DNA from: an uncultured Oscillibacter sp.
GTDB lineage: Bacteria; Bacillota; Clostridia; Oscillospirales; Oscillospiraceae
Direction: 5' to 3'
Assembly (NCBI GenBank): GCA_900551885.1
Contig: URXS01000091.1
Span: 1-7,401, forward strand
Length of the DNA stretch: 7,401 bases
The position numbers and the translations under genes were made by a program. Shown here in pieces: positions 1 through 6,529 of the stretch. The notes below the pieces were generated by a model that was not told where the DNA came from, searched no databases, and saw only the letters and a list, made by a program, of their open reading frames with translations. Position 1 is the first letter of the stretch; each line of letters begins with the position of its first letter.

Positions 1-654
1 GCGAATATCGCCGCCCGCCCGGCGGATCTGCCGCTGCTGGCTGCGCAGCTTGGAGAGCAGGGGCGTCAGCTCCTCATAGGTCTCGCTGGCGGCAGGGTCG
101 CTCAGGTCGATGTTGTTGATGGGCTCCACCAGCTGCCGGGACACCCGGGATGCCAGCACCATGGCCAGGACGAAGGCCAGCAGCATCATCAGCGCCACCG
201 GCTGCAGCGCCTGCAGCACCAGCATCCAGACAGAGTACTGGTCGCTGGATACCCGCAGCACCGTCCCGTCAGAGAGCCGCTGGGCCACATACAGCGTCTG
301 GCGGGAAAGCGTGGCGGAATAGCGGGCGGCCTGGCCCTTTCCCAGGGTCATCGCCTCCCGGATCTCCTCCCGCTGGCCGTGGTTCTCCATTCTGGCCGGA
401 TCCTCCTGATTATCGAAGAGCACGGTGCCGTCCGTGTCCACCCAGGTGACCCGGTAGCTGTTGGGCAGATCTTCTGACAGATAGTCCGCTCCCGTCTCCT
501 CCACGCCATGGGCGATATACTCCGCCAGGCTCTCCAGCTCGTCTGCCACCCGGTCCTGGAAATAGCCGTGGAGCACCCCCACGATCAGCACCAGACTGGC
601 CAGCAGCACTGCCAGAGACACTGCCAGGATGGATCGAAAAATCCGTTTCGTCAT
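1..654 (-). CDS. phoR: PhoR-type sensor histidine kinase, N-terminal 218 residues (cut by window edge)
   Basis: Membrane sensor kinase expected to phosphorylate the PhoB protein encoded just upstream. The frame is open from ATG at 654 to base 1 with no stop, so the dimerisation/His-box and ATPase domains lie outside the window. Visible parts: a basic N-terminus (MTKR), a first membrane segment at about residues 8-30, an extracytoplasmic PAS-like domain at about 31-141 (VTWVDTDGTVLFDN, then MENHGQREEI, then DGTVLRVS), a second membrane segment at about 142-168, and a HAMP-like linker (SRQLVEPINNIDLSDP, then YEELTPLLSKL). This layout is typical of Firmicute PhoR. The start lies 20 bp after the phoB stop. 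A GGAGG at 672-668 is rather far (13 nt), and a nearer AGGG at 660-657 may help. The kinase identity is firm. The PhoR assignment rests on family resemblance plus its place at the end of the pst-phoU operon. Confidence 0.9.
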   Translation of the reverse strand, partial: MTKRIFRSILAVSLAVLLASLVLIVGVLHGYFQDRVADELESLAEYIAHGVEETGADYLSEDLPNSYRVTWVDTDGTVLFDNQEDPARMENHGQREEIREAMTLGKGQAARYSATLSRQTLYVAQRLSDGTVLRVSSDQYSVWMLVLQALQPVALMMLLAFVLAMVLASRVSRQLVEPINNIDLSDPAASETYEELTPLLSKLRSQQRQIRRAGGDIR

Positions 655-674
655 GTCCCTACTTCCGCCTCCGG

Positions 675-1343
675 TCAGTCCGCAGGGCTGATCTTATAGC
701 CGTAGCCCCGGACAGTCTCGATGTACGCTCCGGCCTCTCCCAGCTTTTGGCGAAGCGTCCGCACATGGACGTCCACGGTGCGGCTCTCCCCTGTGAAGGC
801 ATAGCCCCAGACGTTTTCGATCAGCTGCTCCCGGGACAGGACCTGGCCGGGATTCCGCAGCAGCAGGCACAGCACCTCGAACTCCTTCTGGGTCAGGGCA
901 GCCTCCTGGCCCCGGACCCGGACGATGTGCTGGCCCGGATCCACCTCCAGAATGCCGCAGCGCAGGATGCCGTTCTCCGTCTCCGTCCGCCGCAGCAGCG
1001 CCCGGATGCGGGAGAGCAGCTCCATCATGCCGAAGGGCTTGGCCACATAGTCGTCGGCGCCGCCGTCCAGGCCCAGCACCTTGTCGTACTCGGTGCTCTT
1101 GGCCGTCAGCATGATCACCGGCACCGTGGCGGTCCGGGGGGCAGCGCGGAGTTTTTTCAGCACCGTCAGGCCGTCCTCCTCCGGCAGCATGATGTCCAGC
1201 AGCACCAAAGAGGGCGCCTCCTGCTCCACCGCCTGCCAGAACTGAGAGGGCAGGCCGAAGCCCCGGGCCTCCATGCCCTGGCTGTTGAGGCTGTAAATGA
1301 CGAAATCCCGAATGCTGTCGTCGTCTTCCAGTAAGTAGATCAT
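675..1343 (-). CDS. phoB: PhoB/PhoP-type response regulator (OmpR family)
   Basis: DNA-binding response regulator of 222 residues, the normal length for the OmpR/PhoB family. The receiver domain (about 1-118) has the acidic pocket E6-D7-D8, the phospho-acceptor D50 in LLDIMLP, T80 in MLTAK and K102 in AKPF, so all switch residues are present. The C-terminal winged helix (about 125-220) ends in the typical TVDVHVRTLRQKLG recognition-helix region and the VRGYGYKI wing. The start at 1343 is supported by an AGGAGGAG Shine-Dalgarno at 1355-1348. It lies between an HD-domain gene and phoR, at the distal end of the pst operon. Once phosphorylated by PhoR it should activate phosphate-starvation genes, including the promoter before pstS. 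The name is inferred from context, since sequence alone cannot separate PhoB from other OmpR-type regulators. Confidence 0.93.
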   Translation of the reverse strand: MIYLLEDDDSIRDFVIYSLNSQGMEARGFGLPSQFWQAVEQEAPSLVLLDIMLPEEDGLTVLKKLRAAPRTATVPVIMLTAKSTEYDKVLGLDGGADDYVAKPFGMMELLSRIRALLRRTETENGILRCGILEVDPGQHIVRVRGQEAALTQKEFEVLCLLLRNPGQVLSREQLIENVWGYAFTGESRTVDVHVRTLRQKLGEAGAYIETVRGYGYKISPAD

Positions 1344-1373
1344 GGGTCTCCTCCTATGTCAGAATAGGGGCCG

Positions 1374-1394
1374 GGCCGGGGCGCCGCCCCGGCC
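1374..1394 (-). promoter_or_regulatory. GC hairpin between the HD-domain gene and phoB
   Basis: A perfect 9-bp inverted repeat (GGCCGGGGC and GCCCCGGCC) with a 3-nt loop starts directly after the HD gene stop codon (1397-1395). The following transcript reads CCTATTCTG and has no U-run, so this is not a standard intrinsic terminator. It may attenuate or protect the mRNA, giving phoB-phoR a different level from pst-phoU. The inverted repeat is seen directly; the role is inference. Confidence 0.5.
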
Positions 1395-2054
1395 TCAGAC
1401 CACCCGCTGACCGTTGATGGTCAGCCGGAACTGGAGCCCCAGCTTCTCCGCCGCCTTGCGGCACAGGAGCATCCGCCCCAGAAAGATCTCAAAATAGTCC
1501 ATGACGGAGCCGTACTGGGTGTCCACTTTCAGCACCAGCTCCACCAGTCCGCCCTCCGGGTCGATGTCCAGCCGGGACGACTCCACGGAGTAGTTGACCC
1601 GGTCATGGATATCGAAGGAGGCCAGGTCCCGGTTGCGGACCCGGCTGCGGCGCACGTCGGACTTGTCCGCCAGGATCAGTGCCGCCGCCACGGGGTTGAC
1701 CGGCACGCCGGTGCCCTCGTCGTGGTTGCCGATGGCGGAGATCACCGTGGCGATCTCTTCCGCTTCCACGCCCATCCGGTCCAGAATCCGAAAGGCCATG
1801 ACCGCCCCGGACTGGGAGTGGTCCACCCGGTTCACCAGATTGCCGATGTCGTGGAGATAGCCCGCGATCCGGGCCAATTCCACCGTCCGCTCCGGATAGC
1901 CCAGCGCCGTGAGGATGCGGGCCGCTTTCTCTGCCACGGCAGTCACATGGGCGAAGCTGTGCTCCGTGAAGCCCAAAGCCCCCAGGGTCTCGTCGGCCCG
2001 GCGGATATAGGTGGAAACGGCGCTGTCGTTGCGCACATCCTCATAAGTCACCAT
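1395..2054 (-). CDS. HD-domain phosphohydrolase coupled to phoU (function unknown)
   Basis: Predicted cytosolic metal-dependent phosphohydrolase of 219 residues with no signal or membrane segment. The HD core shows H36, H68-D69 (LHDIGN), H79 followed by G83, H111 in NHDEGTGVP, and D130/D133 in ILADKSD. This spacing resembles the HD-GYP layout (HD, H-x3-G, HHE, GYP, D), with N in place of the HDIGK lysine and GVP in place of GYP. A distinct C-terminal part (about 145-219) holds probable beta strands (SRLDIDPEGGLVELVLKV) and YFEIFLGRM. The start is ATG 2054, with GAGGG overlapping the phoU stop and a 10-bp gap. The open frame extends to 2120, but that upstream part only shadows phoU. Translation is probably coupled to phoU. 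From memory, similar proteins are widespread in Clostridia, but I know of no characterised one. The substrate cannot be told; a nucleotide second messenger is a guess. Confidence 0.85.
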   Translation of the reverse strand: MVTYEDVRNDSAVSTYIRRADETLGALGFTEHSFAHVTAVAEKAARILTALGYPERTVELARIAGYLHDIGNLVNRVDHSQSGAVMAFRILDRMGVEAEEIATVISAIGNHDEGTGVPVNPVAAALILADKSDVRRSRVRNRDLASFDIHDRVNYSVESSRLDIDPEGGLVELVLKVDTQYGSVMDYFEIFLGRMLLCRKAAEKLGLQFRLTINGQRVV

Positions 2055-2064
2055 GGCGGCGCCC

Positions 2065-2712
2065 TCAGTCCCCGGAGGGATGGACGCCGGTGATGCCGTA
2101 CTCCACCCACTCGGCCACATTGGTGGCGTGGTCGCCGATCCGCTCCAGGTACTTGGCCACCATGATCAGGTCCAGCCACAGCTCACCGGAGGCGGCGTCC
2201 GATGCGATCAGGCCGATCAGCTCACTTTTGACTTGATTGAACAGGTCGTCCACCACGTCGTCCCGGGCCCGGACCGCCCGGGCCAGCTCCAGGTCCCGCT
2301 TCACAAAGGAATCGATGCTGTCGGTCACCATACGGATGGCCACCCGGGCCATCTCGCCGATGTGGACCCGGCCAGAGCCCTCCGGCACCTGGGCGAAGCG
2401 GGTCAGCTCCGCGATGTCCGACGCCTGGTCGCCGATCCGCTCCAGATCGGAGATCATCTTCAGGGCCGAGGAGATCTCCCGCAGGTCCCGGGCCACCGGC
2501 TGCTGTTGCAGCAGCAGCTTCAAGCACAATCCCTCGATCTCCCGCTCCTTCTGGTCGATCTCCCGCTCCGCCTCCTGGGCAGACCGGGCCAGGTCCTCAT
2601 CTCCGTGAATCAGCGCCTCCGCCGCGGCGGCGATGGCGTCCTCGCACAGGGCGCCCATCTGAATCAGTTCCACATGCAGCCGTTCAAGCTGCTGGTCAAA
2701 ATGATTGCGCAT
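2065..2712 (-). CDS. phoU: Phosphate signalling complex protein PhoU
   Basis: Cytosolic helical protein of 215 residues, normal for PhoU, with two three-helix-bundle repeats (about 1-110 and 111-215). Each repeat carries the family metal-binding motif: E91-x3-D95-x3-D99 (LERIGDQASD) and E190-x3-D194-x3-N198 (LERIGDHATN). PhoU connects the Pst transporter to the PhoR kinase and represses the Pho response when phosphate is plentiful; it also limits uptake. The start at 2712 has a GGGAGG Shine-Dalgarno inside the 12-bp gap after pstB. The stop overlaps the Shine-Dalgarno of the HD-domain gene, so those two are probably translationally coupled. Nothing looks damaged. Confidence 0.97.
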   Translation of the reverse strand: MRNHFDQQLERLHVELIQMGALCEDAIAAAAEALIHGDEDLARSAQEAEREIDQKEREIEGLCLKLLLQQQPVARDLREISSALKMISDLERIGDQASDIAELTRFAQVPEGSGRVHIGEMARVAIRMVTDSIDSFVKRDLELARAVRARDDVVDDLFNQVKSELIGLIASDAASGELWLDLIMVAKYLERIGDHATNVAEWVEYGITGVHPSGD

Positions 2713-2724
2713 GATATTCCTCCC

Positions 2725-3480
2725 TCAGCCGAACCGGCCGGTGATGTAATCCTCGGTGCGCTTGTCTGCCGGGGTGGAGAAGATCTGCTCCGTCTTTCCG
2801 AATTCCACCAGATCACCCAGCAGGAAAAACGCGGTATTGTCGGATACCCGGGCGGCCTGCTGCATGTTGTGCGTCACCATGATGACAGTATACTTGCTTT
2901 TCAGCTCCATCGCAAGGTCTTCGATCTTGGAGGTGGAGATGGGGTCCAGGGCGCTGGTGGACTCATCCATCAGCAAGATCTCCGGCTCCACTGCCAGGGC
3001 CCGGGCGATGCACAGCCGCTGCTGCTGGCCGCCGGAGAGGCCCAGGGCGCTCTTTTTCAGCCGGTCCTTCACCTCGTCCCAGATGGCGGCTGCACGGAGA
3101 GAGTTCTCCACGATCTCGTCCAGCTTGGCCCGGGAGCGGATGCCGTGGGTCCGGGGCCCGTAGGCCACGTTGTCGTAGATGCTCATGGGGAAGGGATTGG
3201 CCTTCTGGAACACCATGCCGATCTGCTTGCGCAGCCAGGTGGTATCCACGCTGGGGTCGTAAATATCCTGCCCGCCGTAGCTGACCAGGCCCTCGATGCG
3301 GATGCCGGGGACCAGATCGTTCATGCGGTTGAGGGTCTTCAAAAAGGTGGACTTGCCACAGCCGGAGGGCCCGATCAGGGCGGTGATCTCATGGGCCGGG
3401 ATGTCCACATTGACGCTGTGGAGGGCGTGGTGGGTACCGTACCACAGGTTCAAATCCTTCACTTCAATAATGGTAGACAT
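2725..3480 (-). CDS. pstB: Phosphate ABC transporter ATP-binding protein PstB
   Basis: ATPase that drives phosphate import through PstC/PstA, expected to dimerise at the inner face of the membrane. It has 251 residues, the usual PstB length. Motifs in order: Walker A GPSGCGKST (37-45), Q-loop Q92 in FQKANPFPMS, signature LSGGQQQR (148-155), Walker B ILLMDE (168-173) with catalytic E173, D-loop SALDP and H-loop H204 (VTHNM). FQKANPFPMS and SALDPISTSKIEDL are typical of PstB among ABC ATPases. Residue 174 is Ser (DESTSALDP) where most PstB I recall have Pro (DEP); this is probably harmless. The start is ATG 3480, preceded by GGGAG at 3495-3491. The frame stays open to 4278, but that part is antisense or out-of-frame pstA sequence and is not part of the protein. 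Confidence 0.97.
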   Translation of the reverse strand: MSTIIEVKDLNLWYGTHHALHSVNVDIPAHEITALIGPSGCGKSTFLKTLNRMNDLVPGIRIEGLVSYGGQDIYDPSVDTTWLRKQIGMVFQKANPFPMSIYDNVAYGPRTHGIRSRAKLDEIVENSLRAAAIWDEVKDRLKKSALGLSGGQQQRLCIARALAVEPEILLMDESTSALDPISTSKIEDLAMELKSKYTVIMVTHNMQQAARVSDNTAFFLLGDLVEFGKTEQIFSTPADKRTEDYITGRFG

Positions 3481-3497
3481 ATTGGAATCTCTCCCGT

Positions 3498-4346
3498 TTA
3501 TTTCTTCAGTCTCCGCCCCACAAGGGTGGCAGCCAGGTTGATCAGCAGCGTCAGCAGCATCAAAATGGTGGCGATGGCGAAGCCCACGCCGGTCTCGCCC
3601 CGCTCGCTGTACATATACAATGCCACCGTCAAAGAGCCGGAGGCCGCCTGCAGGGACGTGACGAAGTCGTTGAGCACCACGCCGAAGCCGGCGGTGTACA
3701 GCAGCGCCGCGCTCTCGCCCACGATGCGGCCCACAGCCAGGATACAGCCGGTAACGATGCCGTCCACGGAGTTGGGCAGCACCACGGTGCGCACCATGTG
3801 CCACTTGCCGGCGCCCAGGGCCAGGGCGCCCTCCCGGTAGGACTGGGGCACGGTCTTCAGGCTCTCCTGGGTGGTGCGGACGATGGTGGGCAGAATCATG
3901 ACCACCAGGGTCAGACTGCCTGCCAGGACACCGGTCTTCAGCCCCATCAGTTGGATGAAAAACAGCATGCCCACCAGGCCAAAGATGATGGAGGGGATGC
4001 CGGTCAGGGTCTCGGTGGCGAACTCGATGACGGCCACCAGCCGGCGGTTGGTGGCATATTCTGTCAGATAGATGGCGGCGCCCACGCCCAGAGGCAGCAC
4101 GATCACCATGGACAGCAGCACCAGATAAAGGGTATTGAGGATGTTGGGCAGGATGCCGATGGTGTCGTTGAGGTAGCTGGTCTGGGTGGAAAGCAACTGC
4201 CAGGTGACATTGGGGATGCCCCGGTAAAAAATATAGCCGATGATCAGCACCAGCAGGGCGCAGGTGATGAAGCCGCACAGGTACAGCAGCACCCGTAGCC
4301 CCCGGTCATAGAGGCGCCGTCTGGTGGAGAGGGATTTGTTCTCCAT
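3498..4346 (-). CDS. pstA: Phosphate ABC transporter permease PstA
   Basis: One of the two membrane subunits of the phosphate importer, 282 residues. About six hydrophobic segments are visible, at roughly 18-41, 70-95, 115-135, 137-157, 197-219 and 252-277. The cytoplasmic EAA coupling loop that docks onto PstB is at about 170-200 (YREGALALGAGKW, then VVLPNSVDGI). The ETLTGIPSIIFGLVGM stretch at 112-127 is shared with PstC and is characteristic of the PstA/PstC permease family. The start at 4346 has an AGGAGGA Shine-Dalgarno (4360-4354) inside the last codons of pstC, and only 3 bp separate the genes, so translation is probably coupled. It is intact. Confidence 0.97.
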   Translation of the reverse strand: MENKSLSTRRRLYDRGLRVLLYLCGFITCALLVLIIGYIFYRGIPNVTWQLLSTQTSYLNDTIGILPNILNTLYLVLLSMVIVLPLGVGAAIYLTEYATNRRLVAVIEFATETLTGIPSIIFGLVGMLFFIQLMGLKTGVLAGSLTLVVMILPTIVRTTQESLKTVPQSYREGALALGAGKWHMVRTVVLPNSVDGIVTGCILAVGRIVGESAALLYTAGFGVVLNDFVTSLQAASGSLTVALYMYSERGETGVGFAIATILMLLTLLINLAATLVGRRLKK

Positions 4347-4349
4347 GGC

Positions 4350-5309
4350 TCAGTCCTCCTTTTTCTGCTTGATGAACACGTTGAGAAAGACGTTGATCAT
4401 CATAATGAACAGGAACAGCACCAGTCCGATGGAAAACAGGGCGTTGCGGTGGAGGGAGCCCACGGAGGCGTAGGACATCTCCGAGACGATGGCGGTGGTG
4501 AGAAAGCGGACGGATTTCAGCAGGCCCGGCATGTTGGCCACGTTGCCGGCCACCATGATGATGGCCATGGCCTCGCCGATGGCCCGGCCGATGCCCAGGA
4601 CGATGGCGGTGGCGATGCCGCTGCGGGCGGCGGGCACGCTGACCCGGAAGACTGTCTCAATGTGGGTGGCGCCCAGGGCCAGGGACGCCTCCTCATACTC
4701 CCGGGGCACGGCCCGCAGTGCCGTCTCCGACACGGAGATGATGGAGGGCAGGATCATCACCGCCAGCACGATGATGGCGGCCAGAAGCGTGGCACCGGAG
4801 GACAGGTCGAAGGCCACCCGGATGGCGGGCACCAGCAAAATCATGCCCACCAGGCCATACACCACGGAGGGGATGCCCGCCAGCAGCTCCACAGCGGTGT
4901 GGATCACGGCGGCCACCTTGGGCGGCGCCACCTTGGCCAGGAAAATGGCGGTCATCAATCCGATGGGCACGCCCACGATGATGGCCCCGGCGGTACCGGC
5001 GAAGGAGGTCAGGATAATGGCCAGAATACCGAAGTCCCCGGTGGAAGCGTACCAGCGGGTACCGAAGAGGAAGTTGATGGGTCCGATCTCCACAATGGCC
5101 GGCAGGCCGGAGATCACCAGATAAATGCTGATAACCAGCACAAAGGCCACGGCGATCATGCCGCAGACGAAGAACAGCAACCCCATGCCCTTCTCCAGCG
5201 CCTTGCGGCTTCCCTTGGCCCGGGGTCCTCTCTCTTTCTTCCGTCTGCCGGCAGCCGCGGTGCCGGACGGTGCCGCCCGGAAGGCTGCTCCCGCGATCTC
5301 ATGTTCCAT
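4350..5309 (-). CDS. pstC: Phosphate ABC transporter permease PstC
   Basis: Partner permease of PstA, 319 residues. The cytoplasmic N-terminus is long and charged (about 1-38, Ala/Arg/Lys/Gly-rich, with GRRKKERGPRAKGSRK). It is followed by about six membrane segments at roughly 42-68, 94-125, 138-162, 174-195, 233-255 and 288-313. The permease signature ELLAGIPSVVYGLVGM is at 141-156 and the EAA loop (YEEASLALGATHIETV) starts at about 205. The start at 5309 is backed by AAGGAG about 8 nt upstream, so the basic tail is probably real and not an overextended start. It follows pstS after an unusually long 160-bp gap containing hairpins and overlaps the pstA ribosome-binding site at its 3' end. 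Confidence 0.97.
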   Translation of the reverse strand: MEHEIAGAAFRAAPSGTAAAGRRKKERGPRAKGSRKALEKGMGLLFFVCGMIAVAFVLVISIYLVISGLPAIVEIGPINFLFGTRWYASTGDFGILAIILTSFAGTAGAIIVGVPIGLMTAIFLAKVAPPKVAAVIHTAVELLAGIPSVVYGLVGMILLVPAIRVAFDLSSGATLLAAIIVLAVMILPSIISVSETALRAVPREYEEASLALGATHIETVFRVSVPAARSGIATAIVLGIGRAIGEAMAIIMVAGNVANMPGLLKSVRFLTTAIVSEMSYASVGSLHRNALFSIGLVLFLFIMMINVFLNVFIKQKKED

Positions 5310-5330
5310 GCAGATTCTCCTTTGCAGTCA

Positions 5331-5344
5331 GGGGCACTGGCCCC
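5331..5344 (-). promoter_or_regulatory. Short hairpin just before the pstC ribosome-binding site
   Basis: GGGGC and GCCCC form a perfect 5-bp stem with a 4-nt loop, ending about 7 nt before the pstC Shine-Dalgarno. It is the last of three inverted repeats in the pstS-pstC gap. Its G-run could instead pair with the C-run of the neighbouring hairpin. The inverted repeat is seen; any effect on pstC translation is inference. Confidence 0.4.
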
Positions 5345-5350
5345 GGTATG

Positions 5351-5402
5351 GGGGTGCATCTCAAAACCGCCGGAGTCCCCCGGCCGCTTTCAGATGCACC
5401 CC
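5351..5402 (-). promoter_or_regulatory. Long inverted repeat in the pstS-pstC gap
   Basis: The arms GGGGTGCATCT (5351-5361) and AGATGCACCCC (5392-5402) form a perfect 11-bp stem. The 30-nt apical part can fold further through GCCGG (5369-5373) with CCGGC (5380-5384) and AAA with TTT. No U-run follows on the transcript. It may be a 3'-end protecting or processing structure for pstS mRNA. The fold is seen in the sequence; its role is inference. Confidence 0.55.
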
Positions 5403-5411
5403 AGCGGAACG

Positions 5412-5439
5412 GCCGCCGCACCGCGTGGGGTGCGGCGGC
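5412..5439 (-). promoter_or_regulatory. Strong GC hairpin downstream of pstS
   Basis: A perfect 11-bp inverted repeat, GCCGCCGCACC (5412-5422) with GGTGCGGCGGC (5429-5439) around a 6-nt loop, starts 30 nt after the pstS stop codon. It has no following U-run, so it is more likely an mRNA stabiliser or partial attenuator than a full terminator. Such a structure would let pstS be made in excess over pstCAB, as is common for binding-protein genes; that is inferred here. Confidence 0.6.
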
Positions 5440-5469
5440 TGTAACCGCGTCTGTCTGAACTTGACTGTC

Positions 5470-6342
5470 TTACTTGGCCACGGGCACGGCACCGGCAGCG
5501 GCGATCAGGTCGTTGGCTGCGGTGGAGGTGGCGAAGTCGAAGAAGGCCTGGGCCACATCGGAGAGCTGGCCGTCGGTCTTGGTCACGAACACGAAGGGCC
5601 GCTGGATGGTGTAGGTGCCGTCCAGAACAGTGGCCTCAGAGGGAGCCACGCCGTCCACAGTCAGGACCGTGATGCCCTCCTGGCCTTCCACAGCGGAAAG
5701 GGAAGCATAGCCGATGGCGCCGGGCGTGGTGCGGACGGCCTCGATGACGGCGCCGGTGGAGCTCAGCTCCTGGGCCAGGACACAGGCGTCCTCCGTGCCG
5801 GTGATGGACTCGAAACCATCCCGGGTGCCGGAGCCGGTCTCACGGCCAATGACGGCGATGGCGCCGGCGTTGCCGCCCAGCTCGGACCAGTCAGTGACAG
5901 CGCCGGTATAGATCTGGGCGATCTGGTCGGTGGACAGGTCGGTGACAGTGTTCTCAGCGTTGACAATGATGGCGATGCCGTCCAGAGCCACGGTGGTCTC
6001 CGTCAGGCCGCTCTCCTTCTCCTCGTCCTTCAGGGCGCGGGAGGAAAGGCCGATGTCGCAGCTTCCGTTCTTCACGGCCTCAATGCCGGAACCGGAGCCG
6101 GTGGGGTTGTAGGTGACGGTCACGCCGGAGTTGTCCGCCATGAACTGCTCACCCAGGGCGCCGATGACCTCTTCCATGGAGGTGGAGCCGTCGGTGGAGA
6201 CGGTGCCGCTCAGTTCGGTAGCAGTGTCTTCAGCGGTGGTATCACCGGTGGTATCTTCAGAGGCGGTGTCCTGAGAGCCGCAGCCGGCCAGCAGCGCGGC
6301 GGTCAAAGTCAGGGACAGCAGCAGGGTCATTGCTCTTTTCAT
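5470..6342 (-). CDS. pstS: Phosphate-binding lipoprotein PstS
   Basis: Extracellular high-affinity phosphate receptor, 290 residues, lipid-anchored to the membrane. The signal peptide is MKRAMTLLLSLTLTAALLAGC with lipobox LAGC and acylated C21. A flexible Ser/Thr/Asp/Glu-rich tether at about 22-45 follows, then the binding domain. Likely phosphate contacts, by family resemblance, are GSTS (52-55), TGSGSG (81-86), D97 and SSR (100-102), and GRETGSGTR (166-174). The ATG at 6342 is preferred because AAAGGAG (6358-6352) sits 9 nt upstream. The TTG one codon earlier also fits the frame but is less likely, and the ATG at 6349 is out of frame and too close. It is the first gene of the operon, behind candidate Pho boxes. 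Confidence 0.97.
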   Translation of the reverse strand: MKRAMTLLLSLTLTAALLAGCGSQDTASEDTTGDTTAEDTATELSGTVSTDGSTSMEEVIGALGEQFMADNSGVTVTYNPTGSGSGIEAVKNGSCDIGLSSRALKDEEKESGLTETTVALDGIAIIVNAENTVTDLSTDQIAQIYTGAVTDWSELGGNAGAIAVIGRETGSGTRDGFESITGTEDACVLAQELSSTGAVIEAVRTTPGAIGYASLSAVEGQEGITVLTVDGVAPSEATVLDGTYTIQRPFVFVTKTDGQLSDVAQAFFDFATSTAANDLIAAAGAVPVAK

Positions 6343-6389
6343 CAATCATTACTCCTTTACAAATGTCTCTTGCTTGGTGCTACGGCCCT

Positions 6390-6395
6390 AGTATA
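6390..6395 (-). promoter_or_regulatory. Candidate -10 element of the pst operon promoter
   Basis: TATACT (5 of 6 to TATAAT) lies about 48 nt upstream of the pstS start, giving a leader of roughly 40 nt. The hexamer 17 bp further upstream is GTCGGA, a poor -35, which fits a promoter that needs an activator. Identification is from sequence only. Confidence 0.6.
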
Positions 6396-6406
6396 AGCAG
6401 CCCCAA

Positions 6407-6446
6407 GTAAAATCCGACACCAATCCTATGTAAAGTCTGGGTAAAA
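6407..6446 (-). promoter_or_regulatory. Candidate PhoB/PhoP binding repeats (Pho box)
   Basis: On the transcribed strand TTTAC occurs at 6445-6441 and 6434-6430, exactly 11 bp apart. TTTTAC at 6412-6407 begins 22 bp (two turns) beyond the second. The intermediate position reads TTGGT, a poor match, and a weaker TTCATA lies at 6455-6450. Firmicute PhoP boxes are direct repeats like TTAACA at 11-bp spacing, and here the last repeat abuts the weak -35 position. This supports direct control by the PhoB encoded at 675-1343. Binding is inferred. Confidence 0.6.
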
Positions 6447-6473
6447 CCGTATGAATTTATGCCTCAAAAGATA

Positions 6474-6512
6474 AAAACCCCCGGCGGGCGCAGTGTGCCC
6501 GCCGGGGGTTTT
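6474..6512 (-). terminator. Strong intrinsic terminator, potentially bidirectional
   Basis: A perfect 16-bp stem (6474-6489 with 6497-6512) surrounds a 7-nt loop. The stem is AAAACCCCCGGCGGGC and its complement. On the minus strand the transcript leaves through TTTTTATCTTTT, a good U-tract. It starts about 17 nt after the stop at 6530 and so ends the chimeric gene and insulates the pst promoter. On the plus strand the U-tract is only TTTT, and no plus gene needs it. Confidence 0.93.
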
Positions 6513-6529
6513 GCCCGGTCGCGGATAGC

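Noticed and set aside
2055..2120. Longer HD-protein start at 2120
   Set aside because: It overlaps phoU by 56 bp and adds a non-conserved stretch. ATG 2054 has a good Shine-Dalgarno and the expected N-terminus.
2053..3840. A 595-codon open frame on the plus strand across phoU, pstB and part of pstA
   Set aside because: It is antisense to three clear genes with full motif sets. Its His/Gly/Asp/Gln-rich composition is typical of a GC-rich shadow frame, and it resembles no known protein.
3481..4278. N-terminal extension of PstB to 4278
   Set aside because: The PstB frame stays open upstream only because of high GC. The extension reads through pstA out of frame, and ATG 3480 gives the normal 251-residue PstB with a GGGAG site.
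4449..6396. Long plus-strand open frames opposite pstC and pstS
   Set aside because: They are low-complexity Gly/His/Asp-rich shadows of conserved minus-strand genes, with no ribosome-binding site or recognisable domain.
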